Assembly (NCBI RefSeq): GCF_019041915.1
Contig: NZ_JAHPYF010000001.1
Location: 1 to 64,000 of the forward strand
From: Collinsella sp. MSK.8.10
Lineage (GTDB): Bacteria > Actinomycetota > Coriobacteriia > Coriobacteriales > Coriobacteriaceae
Length of the DNA: 64,000 bases
Direction of reading: 5' to 3'
Positions 32,219 to 41,130 of this stretch are shown here, in pieces. The stretch's first letter is position 1, and the number at the start of each line of letters is the position of its first letter. The notes under the pieces are model-generated. The model saw only the letters and a list, made by a program, of their open reading frames with translations. It was not told the DNA's origin and made no database searches. A program made the translations under genes and the position numbers.

Positions 32219-32900
32219 CGCGGGCACCTCTTCCGTCAAATACAGCATCGCACGCCAACGCAATGGCAATGCCGGCCACGACGCTTGCCGGCACGGCAAT
32301 ATTCGTGAGGCCCAAGAACTTGCATATGGCGACAGACACCGCAGCCATAACAGCAGCCACGACATTGCCGCGCGACAGCCGCTGCGAAAAGAGCAGGCAG
32401 ATAAAGAGTGAGGTGCAGACAAAGGCTGCAATGGCGGTGGGAACATCGACAACGGCGCCGACGATGGCGCCCGTCGTACACGAAACGTCCCATGTTGCGA
32501 TAAGGATCACGTTGAGCACGAAGGACTCACGCGGGCCCCAATCCTCCCCTTCAACCAACTTGGCAAGCGAGATGCCGTATGCCTCCTCGGTAAGTGTCGC
32601 GGCAACAGCCAGCGTCTGACACTTCGAGGCACCCGTCAGATGCGGCGCGATCGATGCCGAGTAAAGCGCAAAACGCGAGGAGACGGCGGCGACGCTCGCG
32701 ACGATCGATGCTGCAGGCACACCCGCCAGCCACAGGTTGCAGATCATAAACTGCCCGCTGCCCGTCACAAACGTGCTGCTCAGAGCAAAGACCATCCAGG
32801 GCTCCATTCCCGTCTGCCCCATGATCATTCCGCACGGCGCGCCTATTGCAACATAGGTAAGCATCACCGGCCAGACGGTTCTAACGATTTTGAGCACCAT
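32208..32900 (-). CDS. azlC: AzlC family branched-chain amino acid exporter
   Basis: The large membrane subunit of the AzlCD exporter (230 residues, about seven hydrophobic segments). PVMLTYVAIGAPCGMIMGQTG near the start and the NLWLAGVPAASIVASVAAVSSRFALYSASIAPHL-type core (here seen as FMICNLWLAG and SRFALYSASIAPHL) are family features. GGTGAG precedes ATG 32900; the frame opens at 32969. Works with AzlD to relieve surplus branched-chain amino acids, the opposite of the liv importer at 14349-19210. No Lrp-type regulator is next to it. Confidence 0.88.
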   Translation of the reverse strand: MVLKIVRTVWPVMLTYVAIGAPCGMIMGQTGMEPWMVFALSSTFVTGSGQFMICNLWLAGVPAASIVASVAAVSSRFALYSASIAPHLTGASKCQTLAVAATLTEEAYGISLAKLVEGEDWGPRESFVLNVILIATWDVSCTTGAIVGAVVDVPTAIAAFVCTSLFICLLFSQRLSRGNVVAAVMAAVSVAICKFLGLTNIAVPASVVAGIAIALACDAVFDGRGARDAR

Positions 32901-33026
32901 ACGCTTCTCACCCTGACAAGGTCTCCGAGCCGCATGTAGCAATACGGCAGAATCATCATCCGACAGCAACCGAGTTCACCTACAATTGCCACCGGATCGA
33001 AAGACACAACTTTTTAGGAAGTCATT

Positions 33027-33839
33027 ATGACAGCTATCGATCGAGACCGGGCGCGCGCGGCCTTCAAAAGCTACACCGATGCCTACGACGCCACCAACCC
33101 ACGCATCGCGCTCAAAATCGAGCATACGCACCACGTGGCCGAGGCATGCGATGCCGTAGCGCGCGAGCAGGGCTGGTCGTCAGAAGATATTGACCTGGCA
33201 TGGCTTTGCGGCCTGCTACACGATATGGGCCGCTTTGAGCAGCTGCGACGCTGGGACACCTTTAAGGACGCCGAGAGCATGAGCCATGCGGCGCTGGGCA
33301 TCGAGGTCCTCTTTGGCGAGAATCCCGCCGATGCACCCGCCACGACAAACATCCGTGACTTTATCGAAACCGGTGCGCATGACGAGCTCATCCGAGCGAG
33401 CATCGCCTATCACAGCGACTTTCGCCTGCCGGCACTACTCGACGAGCGTACACGGTGCTTCTGCGATATCGTGCGCGATGGTGACAAGATCGACATTATG
33501 CGCACCATCGCCGACAGCACCGTCGACACCATCCTCAAGGTGGACGAGAAGACGTTTCTCGGCAGCCGTTTCTCGTCGCCGACACTTGCCGCCTTTGACG
33601 AGCACCGCTGCGTCGCACGCGATGAACGCAACGAGCCCGCAGACTACCTGGTGGGACTCATCTGCTTTATGTTTGAGCTCGTCTATCCAGCAAGCCGCGC
33701 GCTGGCGCGCGAACAGGGCGATATCCACCGCCTGCTCGACGCGCCCTTTGGCATTACGCGGCCCTTTACCGACCCCGCCACGCAGGCGACTTGGAGCCGC
33801 CTTAAGGACGAGATGCGCGACTGGCTGGCGCGCGCCTAG
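33027..33839 (+). CDS. HD-domain hydrolase
   Basis: A 270-residue protein with an HD metal-dependent phosphohydrolase domain: IEHTHHVAEACD (about 31-42), LCGLLHDMGRFEQ (His-Asp about 64-65), SHAALGIEVLF, IAYHSDFRLP and DGDKIDIMR. These residues supply the usual H...HD...D set. The substrate is not known; related proteins act on nucleotides. AGGAAG precedes the ATG. Divergent from azlC. Its TAG stop overlaps the stop of etfA on the other strand within the palindrome CTAG. Confidence 0.85.
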   Translation: MTAIDRDRARAAFKSYTDAYDATNPRIALKIEHTHHVAEACDAVAREQGWSSEDIDLAWLCGLLHDMGRFEQLRRWDTFKDAESMSHAALGIEVLFGENPADAPATTNIRDFIETGAHDELIRASIAYHSDFRLPALLDERTRCFCDIVRDGDKIDIMRTIADSTVDTILKVDEKTFLGSRFSSPTLAAFDEHRCVARDERNEPADYLVGLICFMFELVYPASRALAREQGDIHRLLDAPFGITRPFTDPATQATWSRLKDEMRDWLARA

Positions 33840-35041
33840 CGCTCAAGCTGGGCCAGCAGTTCCTCGACGACCTCGACGGCATCGCCGACAACCTTGTACT
33901 GGGCAGCACCAAAGATGGGGGCATCCGGGTCCTCGTTGATGGCGATAATGCACTCTGCCCCACCGATGCCGGCAAGATGCTGGATGGCGCCCGAAACACC
34001 GATACTCACGAGAAGCTTGGGCGAAACCGATACGCCGGTCTGGCCAATCTGATGGCGATACTCCAACCAGCCGGCCTCCACGACAGGTCGCGTGCAACCA
34101 AGCTCGGCTCCCAGAGCCTCGGCGAGCCTTCGCATCAGGGGCAGATTCTTCTTGGAGCCAATGCCGCGGCCCACCACGACCAAGCGTTCGGCATCGGCGA
34201 TCGAGGCCTGCTGCCTCCACTCCTCGGCGGGAATCGAGATCTCGACACGAGCCTTAGCATCATCCGCAAGCGATATCTGGGTGATCGTGCCGGAGCGGTC
34301 GTAGTCAAAGTCGGGCGCCTTAAAGATGCCGGGACGAACCGTTGCCATCTGGGGACGATGATTGGGGCAGACGATGGTGGCCATCAGGTTGCCGCCAAAC
34401 GCCGGACGCGTCTGTTGCAGCAGTCCCGTCTCCGTATCCATCGAAAGTACGGTGCAGTCAGCCGTAAGGCCCGTCTGCAAGCGCACGGCAACGCCGGGTG
34501 CCAGTTCGCGGCCAAAAGCGGTCGCACCGTATAGGATGGCCTCGGGTTTGCGTTCGGCTACCAAATCGCAGATCAAGCGGGCGTAGACCTCCGCATCGTT
34601 TTGGCGCAGGCGCTCGTCGCGACAGGCCAGGACTTCGTCGGCGCCCGCGCAAACCAGATGCTCCAGGTCGCCGAGAGAACCCTCGGGACCCGTACCGATC
34701 AGTGCCACCAGACGGCAGTCGCGAGCATCGGCAAGCTCGCGGCCCTTGCCCATAAGCTCATAGGCAACGGGAGTCACCGTATCGTGCTCGTCGGTCTGCG
34801 CGAATACCCAAATGTCTCGATATGCATCAAGGTCCACCGCACCAGCGGCCTCGTCACGCTCGATCGAGATAGCGTTGACAGGGCAGGCGTCGACGCACCC
34901 ACCGCATAGGATGCAGCCGTCGGTTACGCGGGCGCATCGGCTGGGTCGCTCGCCTTCCACTACGATGCCGCCCGAGGCACAGGCGCGAACGCAGCGACCG
35001 CAGCCGATACAGGCTTCGCTATCGATAATCAGTCCGCTCAT
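33836..35041 (-). CDS. etfA: Electron transfer flavoprotein alpha subunit with N-terminal ferredoxin domain
   Basis: 401 residues. The first ~60 hold two [4Fe-4S] motifs, CIGCGRCVRAC (11-21) and CILCGGCVDAC (43-53). The rest is EtfA, with the C-terminal FAD-binding region VVGRGIGSKKN, VVEAGWLEYRHQIGQTGVSVSPKLLVSIGVSGAIQH in pieces, and IAINEDPDAPIF. An N-terminal ferredoxin domain on EtfA is known from LctC of Acetobacterium woodii, part of an electron-confurcating lactate dehydrogenase. The neighbours here, EtfB and an LctD-like flavoenzyme, support the same role. It starts right after the etfB stop. Confidence 0.93.
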   Translation of the reverse strand: MSGLIIDSEACIGCGRCVRACASGGIVVEGERPSRCARVTDGCILCGGCVDACPVNAISIERDEAAGAVDLDAYRDIWVFAQTDEHDTVTPVAYELMGKGRELADARDCRLVALIGTGPEGSLGDLEHLVCAGADEVLACRDERLRQNDAEVYARLICDLVAERKPEAILYGATAFGRELAPGVAVRLQTGLTADCTVLSMDTETGLLQQTRPAFGGNLMATIVCPNHRPQMATVRPGIFKAPDFDYDRSGTITQISLADDAKARVEISIPAEEWRQQASIADAERLVVVGRGIGSKKNLPLMRRLAEALGAELGCTRPVVEAGWLEYRHQIGQTGVSVSPKLLVSIGVSGAIQHLAGIGGAECIIAINEDPDAPIFGAAQYKVVGDAVEVVEELLAQLER

Positions 35042-35863
35042 CTATGCCATCCCCTCGATAATCTTGGCAAGCTTTGCCGCCTGCTCGGACGCCGTCCCCT
35101 CAACGGCCTCGCACGTTTGGTCACGGTCGGGCACAAACGAGCGCACGACCTGTGTCGGCGACCCGGCAAGACCGCAACGCGCGGGGTCGGCGTTCACGTC
35201 GGCGGCACTGACCACGCGCACGTCCGCCTCCTCCGCCGCGCGAATACCGGCAATACTCGGCATACGCAACTGGCCAATCTCCTTGGCAGTCGTCATCGCG
35301 CACGGCATCTCAAGATAGACCGTCTCCTCGCCGGCATCGCAACCGTGAACGAGCGAAAGCGCACCGCACGTCGTAAAACCTGCGCTCTGCACGCAGCTCA
35401 CATCGGTCACGCAGGGAATCTCAAAGGCGCCGGCAAGCTCGGGGCCAATCTGGGCCGTATCGCCATCCACCGCCATCTTGCCGCAGATGAGCAGGTCGAA
35501 GTCCTCGTCGAGCGCTTCGATGCCGCACTTGAGGGCATAGGTGGTTGCCAGGGTATCGGCGCCCGCAAAGGCTCGGTCGGTCAGCAGCAGCGCGTCGTCG
35601 GCGCCTCGAGCGATGCAGTCGCGCAGCAGCGATTCGGTCGCGGGGATGCCCATCGACACCACCGTCACGCGCACGTCCATGCCAAAGCCGATAAAGTCGT
35701 CCTTCAGCGCCAGCGCGCATTCCAAAGCGCTCGCATCAAAGGGATTAATGACCGCCTGCTTGCCATCGCGCACGATGGTATTGGTCTTGGGGTCCATCTT
35801 GACCTCGGTGCTGCCCGGCACGGCCTTGACGCACACCACCATATGGAAATCGCTCATCTTCAC
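35042..35863 (-). CDS. etfB: Electron transfer flavoprotein beta subunit
   Basis: 273 residues, the EtfB/FixA fold: VCVKAVPGSTEVKMD at the start, NPFDASALECALALKD, LLTDRAFAGADTLATTYAL, the flavin/AMP-site segment LLICGKMAVDGDTAQIGPELA, and PSIAGIRAA. In bifurcating Etfs this subunit holds the bifurcating FAD between the two subunits. Translation starts at a GTG whose GTGA overlaps the lctD stop, or at an ATG two codons later. Middle gene of lctD-etfB-etfA. Confidence 0.93.
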   Translation of the reverse strand: MKMSDFHMVVCVKAVPGSTEVKMDPKTNTIVRDGKQAVINPFDASALECALALKDDFIGFGMDVRVTVVSMGIPATESLLRDCIARGADDALLLTDRAFAGADTLATTYALKCGIEALDEDFDLLICGKMAVDGDTAQIGPELAGAFEIPCVTDVSCVQSAGFTTCGALSLVHGCDAGEETVYLEMPCAMTTAKEIGQLRMPSIAGIRAAEEADVRVVSAADVNADPARCGLAGSPTQVVRSFVPDRDQTCEAVEGTASEQAAKLAKIIEGMA

Positions 35864-37461
35864 GCGCCCCCTTTCTGGACGAGCTCATCCAAGAGCTTCT
35901 CCGAAAACAGGTTACCGCGACCCAGCTGCCCGGCAGGATCGAGCTGGAGCTTGAGCCGCGCCGACTCGACCATGGCCTCGTGACCGTACATCGTCTCCAA
36001 GAAGCCCGCCTTGATCTTGCCGACGCCGTGTTCTGCGGAGACGGCACCGCCCATGGCCGTGACCTCGGAAGCCCACTGGGCAAAGAGTTCTCCGCCGCGG
36101 CGATAATCCTGTGCATTGCGCGGCAGAATGTTCACATGCAGATGGTTGTTACCGATATGCCCCCAAGCGGCAGATTCAAGCCCACTTTCCGCCAGCGTGC
36201 GGCGATAGAGGGCGATAACATCGGCCAAGTGCGCGTTGGGCACCGACATGTCCGAACCCAGTTTGGTGATGGTGGGATCCATGCGGCGGCGCTCGTCGAT
36301 GAGCATGTTGACGCTCTCGGGCACCGCATGGCGGAAGAATCGCTGACACTCGCGATCGACCTCGGCGCGCGCGACCCATGTCGCATCGTCACTGCCGCCC
36401 GCAAGCTCCAGTACCCACCCCAAGTGATACAGCTCCTCAATCGCCTGGGCTTCGTCGTCGCAGTCGAGCTCCACGTAGACACAGACCTTGGCGTCTTTGT
36501 CGAGCGCAGGCAGCGAGGCAAACGCCGTCGACTGCTCGCGCTGGCGACGTAGAATATCCAGGGCGCCAGCATCGAAGTACTCGATGGCAGCCGCATGGGA
36601 CAGGACGGGACGCACAGAATCGGTGAAGGACACGGCCTTGTCTTCGCTGTCGAAGAAGCAGCTCACGCCCCAAACGACCGCGGGTGCCACCTGCAGGGCA
36701 ATCTCGAGCTCGGTGATAACGCCGATTGTGCCACACGCACCGATAAACAGATCGATGGCATCCATATCGTCAGCAACGAAATAGCCCGAAGCATTTTTTG
36801 TCTTGGGCATGGTATAGCCGGGAAGATCGAGCTCGAGTGTACGGCCCGCTGCCGTCACGAGCGACAGGTGGCGGCCCTGGGCAAAAGCCTCGCCGCGCCG
36901 AAGCTCAAGCAAATCGCCATCAGCCAGCACGACGTGGAGTCCCGTGATATGTGGGCGCATGGGGCCGTAGGCGTAGCTGCGGGCACCGGAGGCGTTACAT
37001 GCCGCCATGCCGCCCAGACAGGCAGACGCCTCGGTGGGATCGGTGGGAAAAAACTGCTCGGGAGCCTCTTGGAACTCCTCGTAGGCCTCAAGCGATGCCT
37101 GGTCCCAACCAGCGGTCGGCAGCACCTTCTTGCTCAGCTGCTTACGCAGCTCCGAGAGCACAACGCCCGGCTCCACGCGCAGCAGAAATTGGCCTTGTTC
37201 ATCGCGGCGAAGGCCCAAATAGCGATTCATACGGGAAGTATTGAGGATATGCCCGCCGTGGGGCACGGCGCCGGCGGCAAGGCCGGTTCGGGCGCCCTGA
37301 ACCGTTACCGGAACACGCTCGACATGGAGCTTTTCCAAAATGGCACGGACCTCGTTTTCCGTTGTCGGAAACGAAATGCTCGAGGCCTCGCCCGATGCGC
37401 GAGATTCATCGCGGCCATACTCTTCGAACTCGTCGGTGAAGGGTTTGATGGTTGCAGACAC
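35860..37461 (-). CDS. lctD: FAD-binding lactate dehydrogenase, LctD/GlcD-like
   Basis: A 533-residue VAO-type flavoenzyme. PVTVQGARTGLAAGAVPHGG is the FAD pyrophosphate site; GACGTIGVITELEIALQ belongs to the FAD domain. GHIGNNHLHVNI and SAEHGVGKIKAGFLE carry the His and Glu residues that bind metal in D-lactate and glycolate dehydrogenases. Its place directly before etfB and ferredoxin-fused etfA makes an NAD-dependent, ferredoxin-driven lactate dehydrogenase complex likely. D-2-hydroxyglutarate or glycolate are alternatives. Starts with GTG after AAAGGGGGAG. An unusual point is gene order, D-B-C instead of B-C-D in Acetobacterium. Confidence 0.85.
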   Translation of the reverse strand: MSATIKPFTDEFEEYGRDESRASGEASSISFPTTENEVRAILEKLHVERVPVTVQGARTGLAAGAVPHGGHILNTSRMNRYLGLRRDEQGQFLLRVEPGVVLSELRKQLSKKVLPTAGWDQASLEAYEEFQEAPEQFFPTDPTEASACLGGMAACNASGARSYAYGPMRPHITGLHVVLADGDLLELRRGEAFAQGRHLSLVTAAGRTLELDLPGYTMPKTKNASGYFVADDMDAIDLFIGACGTIGVITELEIALQVAPAVVWGVSCFFDSEDKAVSFTDSVRPVLSHAAAIEYFDAGALDILRRQREQSTAFASLPALDKDAKVCVYVELDCDDEAQAIEELYHLGWVLELAGGSDDATWVARAEVDRECQRFFRHAVPESVNMLIDERRRMDPTITKLGSDMSVPNAHLADVIALYRRTLAESGLESAAWGHIGNNHLHVNILPRNAQDYRRGGELFAQWASEVTAMGGAVSAEHGVGKIKAGFLETMYGHEAMVESARLKLQLDPAGQLGRGNLFSEKLLDELVQKGGA

Positions 37462-37806
37462 GCGAACTCCCCCTTTAGCTAACTACAGTGTTTGCAGGGA
37501 GATGTTACCGCATCGTTTCGTCGACGTGTTCGAGACCGTCTCCATAATTGGCGTTTTTTACGTTCGTGCAATTCGGCGAGCGGCTTGATTTCCTCGGCAG
37601 ACGATGCTTTTGACACATATGGCCCCGCCGTCGCCGACCGCGCGATTGTCGCTCGAAAAAAGTTGGAGTATTTTTTGCCGCCTTTTACCTGCGGAGACGC
37701 CAATCCGTCAAGCATTTGGTCAGAAATTGGTCAAGTAGCGGCTGATACGGTCGGCGTCGACAGCCAAAACCGATAGAAGTTTTGGCCCAGAAGCAGGGAG
37801 GTTCCC
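37462..37806. other. Divergent intergenic region (lctD / surface operon)
   Basis: 345 bp without a convincing gene. On the plus side two direct TTGGTCA copies lie 11 bp apart (within about 37717-37735), roughly one helical turn, as in a regulator site or a -35 region, followed by CTGATACGG. The lctD promoter must lie at the left end. No riboswitch was recognised. Confidence 0.4.
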
Positions 37807-38103
37807 ATGGCATATTACTGGCCCCAGTACGGCATCGCCATCGAAGTCGACGACGATCCCCATCTCCTGCCTTTCGACGAAGAGGCATTCCCCGATACGA
37901 CGGTCTACCACGTTACCACCGATGTGATCTGCGACCCCGAGTCGTTCTCGGCGCTCGCCCACCACATCGCGCATATCCACGACATCGAGCTCCCTCCCGA
38001 CTTCGACGAGCTCGTCTACTCGCGCCGTCTGATGCTTCACATGCTCTTTGGAGCGGACCCGTCCACCTTTGCGCGCGTCTATACCGCCAAGGATGCCGCA
38101 TGA
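37807..38103 (+). CDS. Hypothetical protein, first gene of the surface operon
   Basis: 98 residues, acidic, with no signal peptide or membrane segment; starts AYYWPQYGIAIEVDDDPHLL and is rich in His and Asp. I do not recognise a family. The rare start (DDPHLLPFDEE, then HVTTDVICDPESF) resembles proteins that carry an address-like N terminus, but no catalytic motif is seen. GGGAGG precedes the ATG. The stop overlaps the next start (ATGA), so it is co-translated with the membrane protein that follows. Confidence 0.7.
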   Translation: MAYYWPQYGIAIEVDDDPHLLPFDEEAFPDTTVYHVTTDVICDPESFSALAHHIAHIHDIELPPDFDELVYSRRLMLHMLFGADPSTFARVYTAKDAA

Positions 38104-38609
38104 GCGCGAAGAAGCCACCCCACTTTGCAGGCCTGGGTCGTCGCAAGAAGCTCATCGTTGCCTGCTTGGCCATCGTCTGCGCCCTTGTCGCCGTAGGACT
38201 ATACGCTTGGCAGTCGCAGCCCGTACCCGAGGCGGGCGCTTCGGTCACGACGGCCGAGGGCAAAACGCGTCAGGAAATCCAAGATGAGCTCGACGCCATC
38301 GTCCGCGACAACATGATGACGATTTCGGTCGCGCCGGTCGCTCAGCTGCAGGAGGACGGCAAGCTGCGCGTCAACGTGCAAAACGTCCAAGACAATAAAT
38401 TTCCCCAGCGATTCCGCGTCATCCAAAACGACGAGACCATATACGAATCCGATGTGGTCGAGACCGGCAAAACGGTCGAGACATGCCCCGCCGGCGACAT
38501 CGAGGAAGGTGAGGCGTACATCGAGATCCAGGCGCTTGAGGCCAAGACCTATGACAGCCACGGCAACCCGACACGCGTCAAGGTACGGGTTGAGCAAGCC
38601 GAGAACTAG
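38100..38609 (+). CDS. Membrane-anchored hypothetical protein
   Basis: 169 residues. A positively charged start (KKPPHFAGLGRRKK) is followed by one hydrophobic segment (about 20-40), then an outside domain of about 125 residues with beta-strand-like periodicity (DNKFPQRFRVIQNDETIYES). This is the layout of a type II anchored protein or an uncleaved signal. No known family was recognised. It overlaps the previous gene by 4 nt and is 89 nt before the next secreted protein gene. Confidence 0.75.
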   Translation: MSAKKPPHFAGLGRRKKLIVACLAIVCALVAVGLYAWQSQPVPEAGASVTTAEGKTRQEIQDELDAIVRDNMMTISVAPVAQLQEDGKLRVNVQNVQDNKFPQRFRVIQNDETIYESDVVETGKTVETCPAGDIEEGEAYIEIQALEAKTYDSHGNPTRVKVRVEQAEN

Positions 38610-38698
38610 CTTTCCGGTCGACGCGGCACCGCACGCGATTCACCAGCATTCGTCCAATCATCGCGGGGACGGCCCGCGGCGAATAGAAAGGAACGACC

Positions 38699-39298
38699 AT
38701 GGACATCACCAGGAATATGAACGGAGCCAGAGCGCTCGTCGTGGGTGCAGGGCTCGCGCTCGCGCTCGCAATGGGCGCCGCCCCGACGCCAGCTATGGCA
38801 GCCGGGCGTGTTGGAACCACGAAGGTAATGGTCAAGACCGAGATCGACAACATCAAGTTCAACGCACCGACGGTTATTCCCTTCGTCGCCCAAGCCGACG
38901 GCACGCTTCAGGGTCCCTCAGAAGACGCGATCACCATCGACAATCTTTCGGCCTACGGCATCCATGTCACCAACATGAAAATCGACGCCATGAACACCTG
39001 GACCATTGCCGCCGACGCCAAGGCCGGAACCGCGCAGAACTCCATCGACTTTAAGGTCGGCCCCGACGGCGCACTCCAGAACGCCAGTGCCGCAACGCAG
39101 GGGACAGGCCTCGATCTTTCCAAGAATGCAGCCTTCGACATGGGCTACCAGGGCATTGCCGGCGGCACGGACAAAATTAAGCTCAAGACAAGCGGAAACG
39201 TCGCCCGCGTCACGCGCGATATCTTCCACGTAACCGGCGAAGGCGATCAGGTTGCAACGATCACCTGGACGGTCGAGCCCGGTGCGCACACGGCATAA
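38699..39298 (+). CDS. Secreted hypothetical protein
   Basis: 199 residues with a clear signal peptide (GARALVVGAGLALALAMG, cleavage probably after AMA near residue 34). The mature part is beta-rich and ends ATITWTVEPGAHTA; TWT appears twice, in contexts reminiscent of WxL or camelysin-like surface proteins, but the match is too weak for assignment. There is no wall-sorting signal of its own. GAAAGGAACG precedes the ATG. Its end overlaps the start of the LAQTG protein gene, so the two are translated together, and the soluble product may be held at the surface by that partner. Confidence 0.75.
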   Translation: MDITRNMNGARALVVGAGLALALAMGAAPTPAMAAGRVGTTKVMVKTEIDNIKFNAPTVIPFVAQADGTLQGPSEDAITIDNLSAYGIHVTNMKIDAMNTWTIAADAKAGTAQNSIDFKVGPDGALQNASAATQGTGLDLSKNAAFDMGYQGIAGGTDKIKLKTSGNVARVTRDIFHVTGEGDQVATITWTVEPGAHTA

Positions 39299-39563
39299 GG
39301 CCGTCGCCCTGGCCGCCGCCGTCAGCATCCTAGCGTTTGGCCCAGCCATGGCCTTTGCCCAGCAAGAACAGGCGCAGGCCGCCACGCAAGTGACGGTCGA
39401 CCTCTCGGGGCTCGACCGCGGCGACCGCGAGGAACCATTGGCGCAGACAGGCGATGGACGATGGCTCTTGGCAGCAGGCGCCACAGCAGCAGGCGCGGGA
39501 ACCGCCGGCCTCGGCCTGCACATCAAACGCAGCCAGAAACAAAACACGGACAGGCCGCACTAA
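39282..39563 (+). CDS. Small LAQTG-type cell-wall-sorted protein
   Basis: 93 residues: signal peptide (RTRHKAVALAAAVSILAFG...AFA), a very short mature segment (about 30 residues), and a complete C-terminal sorting signal: LAQTG, a hydrophobic run (WLLAAGATAAGAGTAGLGL) and a basic tail (IKRSQK). LAXTG is the motif known for class E sortases of high-GC Gram-positives. The mature part is too short for an enzyme, so it may act as an anchor. The GTG start at 39282 overlaps the previous gene by 17 nt; a TTG at 39252 is the alternative. No sortase gene lies in the window. Confidence 0.8.
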   Translation: MRTRHKAVALAAAVSILAFGPAMAFAQQEQAQAATQVTVDLSGLDRGDREEPLAQTGDGRWLLAAGATAAGAGTAGLGLHIKRSQKQNTDRPH

Positions 39564-39581
39564 ATTAGCTAAGGAGACCCC

Positions 39582-41012
39582 ATGGCATCGAAGAACCTTT
39601 TGCCCGTCGTCGCACTCTGCGGCGCGCTCGCAACCGGAACGCCTGTCGCCGCTTGGGCGACTCCTGTCATGGCAGACTCCTTACCAGCAGCCCTAAGCTC
39701 CGCATCAAATCCGTCGAGCGCCATTGCGTGCAAGCGTTTTTCGATCGCACAGGCTGCAATCTCAACCTCGGGATGCCTTCGTCGTAATACGGACGGTTCG
39801 ATAGTCGTGGATATCAATCGTTCGAACAAGGCAAACGGCTCCCAGGCGGGGTACGCCGTCTGCACGTGGCGCTCGGTTGTGCTCGACGCAGATGGCGATC
39901 CATGCAATTTAGAGCTGCGCATCGACATCGCTTCGATCGATGACTCGGCGAACGGAGCGAAGGTCGCCTTCGACGGTACGTTTTTTGAGAAAGGAGGCGG
40001 TATATGTCTGGGCTGCGCCGCCGCGAATGCAGACGACACGCAGCCCACCCTCTCATTCACGGCATCGTTGCGGCTGACCAAAGCCGGTACCGATGCCATC
40101 GCGGCGGGAGAAGCGTCCCTGCTGTTCTACGCCGTCAGTACCAAAGACACAGACGCTCATTTCGAGAAGCCATCCGGATCACTCAGCCTTACACGAGGGA
40201 TAGAGGCAGGCCCTATTGAAATCGATGCCCGCGCGCAAAGCAGGCAACGCATTCTTGCCGACCCGGCGCTTCTCGAAATGGAGTGGAACGGATCCGGAGC
40301 CATCGGAATTCTCCCCTCCGCGTTTGACGCCAAGACGCTCCCCCCAAACGACGAACCCATCAACGCAACCATACAAGAAGAGAGCGCGGACAAAGAAGCA
40401 GGTGCGGGCGACACGCCGTCGCCGACAAACAGCGTCCCAGCTTCTTTCGAAGCGCCGAATGAGCCCGCTGCCGATCCAAACGATCCCGAGTTCGCGGACA
40501 GTCTGGGGCTTGCTGATCCTCAAGAGATCGATGAAGGTAACTGCTGCGTGCTTGCCGCGCTCGACCACACGGAGGTCATCGACGCTGCGAACATCGAAGT
40601 TGCCGCCGCCAATCAGCCCGTCCGCAAGTCGGCTATCATCGCATTTCCTGAATCCATCGAAGTCGTCTTTTTGCCATCGGGCGAGGTCGTGGCCCCAACA
40701 CTGCTCACCTTGTTGGGCGCCAAGAATACTCGAAACGAAATTAAAAAGGTCACGGTTGTCGACCCTGCAACCACCGCCAAGCTGCGTCTATACGCCGTTG
40801 CTCCAGACGGAGGCAAGACCTTGGAATTCGATGGTGACACACTCCTAGCCTGGCGACGTCTGGACATTATGCAAGACGTCTCGTATCAGATCGAACTCGA
40901 AGGGTTTGATCGTGCCCGCGATGCCAATATCATCGCCGCGGCTATTGAATCCCCGCAGCGGCTTATGACACTGCGCTTTGAATACTATCCCTATGTCCCG
41001 ACAACCACCTGA
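39582..41012 (+). CDS. Large secreted hypothetical protein
   Basis: 476 residues with a signal peptide (NLLPVVALCGALATGTPVAAWA). Two beta-rich regions (about 50-250 and 330-476) are joined by an acidic, Pro/Thr/Ser-rich linker (about 270-320). Four Cys in the first part (near SACK, SGC, VCTW, DPC) and a CLGC pair suggest disulfides or metal binding. There is no sorting signal or transmembrane tail, so it is released or held by another protein. I do not recognise the family. AAGGAG lies before the ATG, 18 nt after the LAQTG gene; last gene of the operon. Confidence 0.75.
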   Translation: MASKNLLPVVALCGALATGTPVAAWATPVMADSLPAALSSASNPSSAIACKRFSIAQAAISTSGCLRRNTDGSIVVDINRSNKANGSQAGYAVCTWRSVVLDADGDPCNLELRIDIASIDDSANGAKVAFDGTFFEKGGGICLGCAAANADDTQPTLSFTASLRLTKAGTDAIAAGEASLLFYAVSTKDTDAHFEKPSGSLSLTRGIEAGPIEIDARAQSRQRILADPALLEMEWNGSGAIGILPSAFDAKTLPPNDEPINATIQEESADKEAGAGDTPSPTNSVPASFEAPNEPAADPNDPEFADSLGLADPQEIDEGNCCVLAALDHTEVIDAANIEVAAANQPVRKSAIIAFPESIEVVFLPSGEVVAPTLLTLLGAKNTRNEIKKVTVVDPATTAKLRLYAVAPDGGKTLEFDGDTLLAWRRLDIMQDVSYQIELEGFDRARDANIIAAAIESPQRLMTLRFEYYPYVPTTT

Positions 41013-41130
41013 GGCTTAAATGCTGCACATCATTCCTAACACCACTTATATAACGTATTAGATGAGTCGCGATGTGCCTCGCATTTCGTTCTGCTACGAT
41101 TGCCACGTTGGCATCAATACAGGAGGGCTC

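Noticed and set aside
37717..37735. Defined regulator site from the two TTGGTCA copies
   Set aside because: Only two short copies; not enough to name a binding protein, so it is only mentioned in the intergenic entry.
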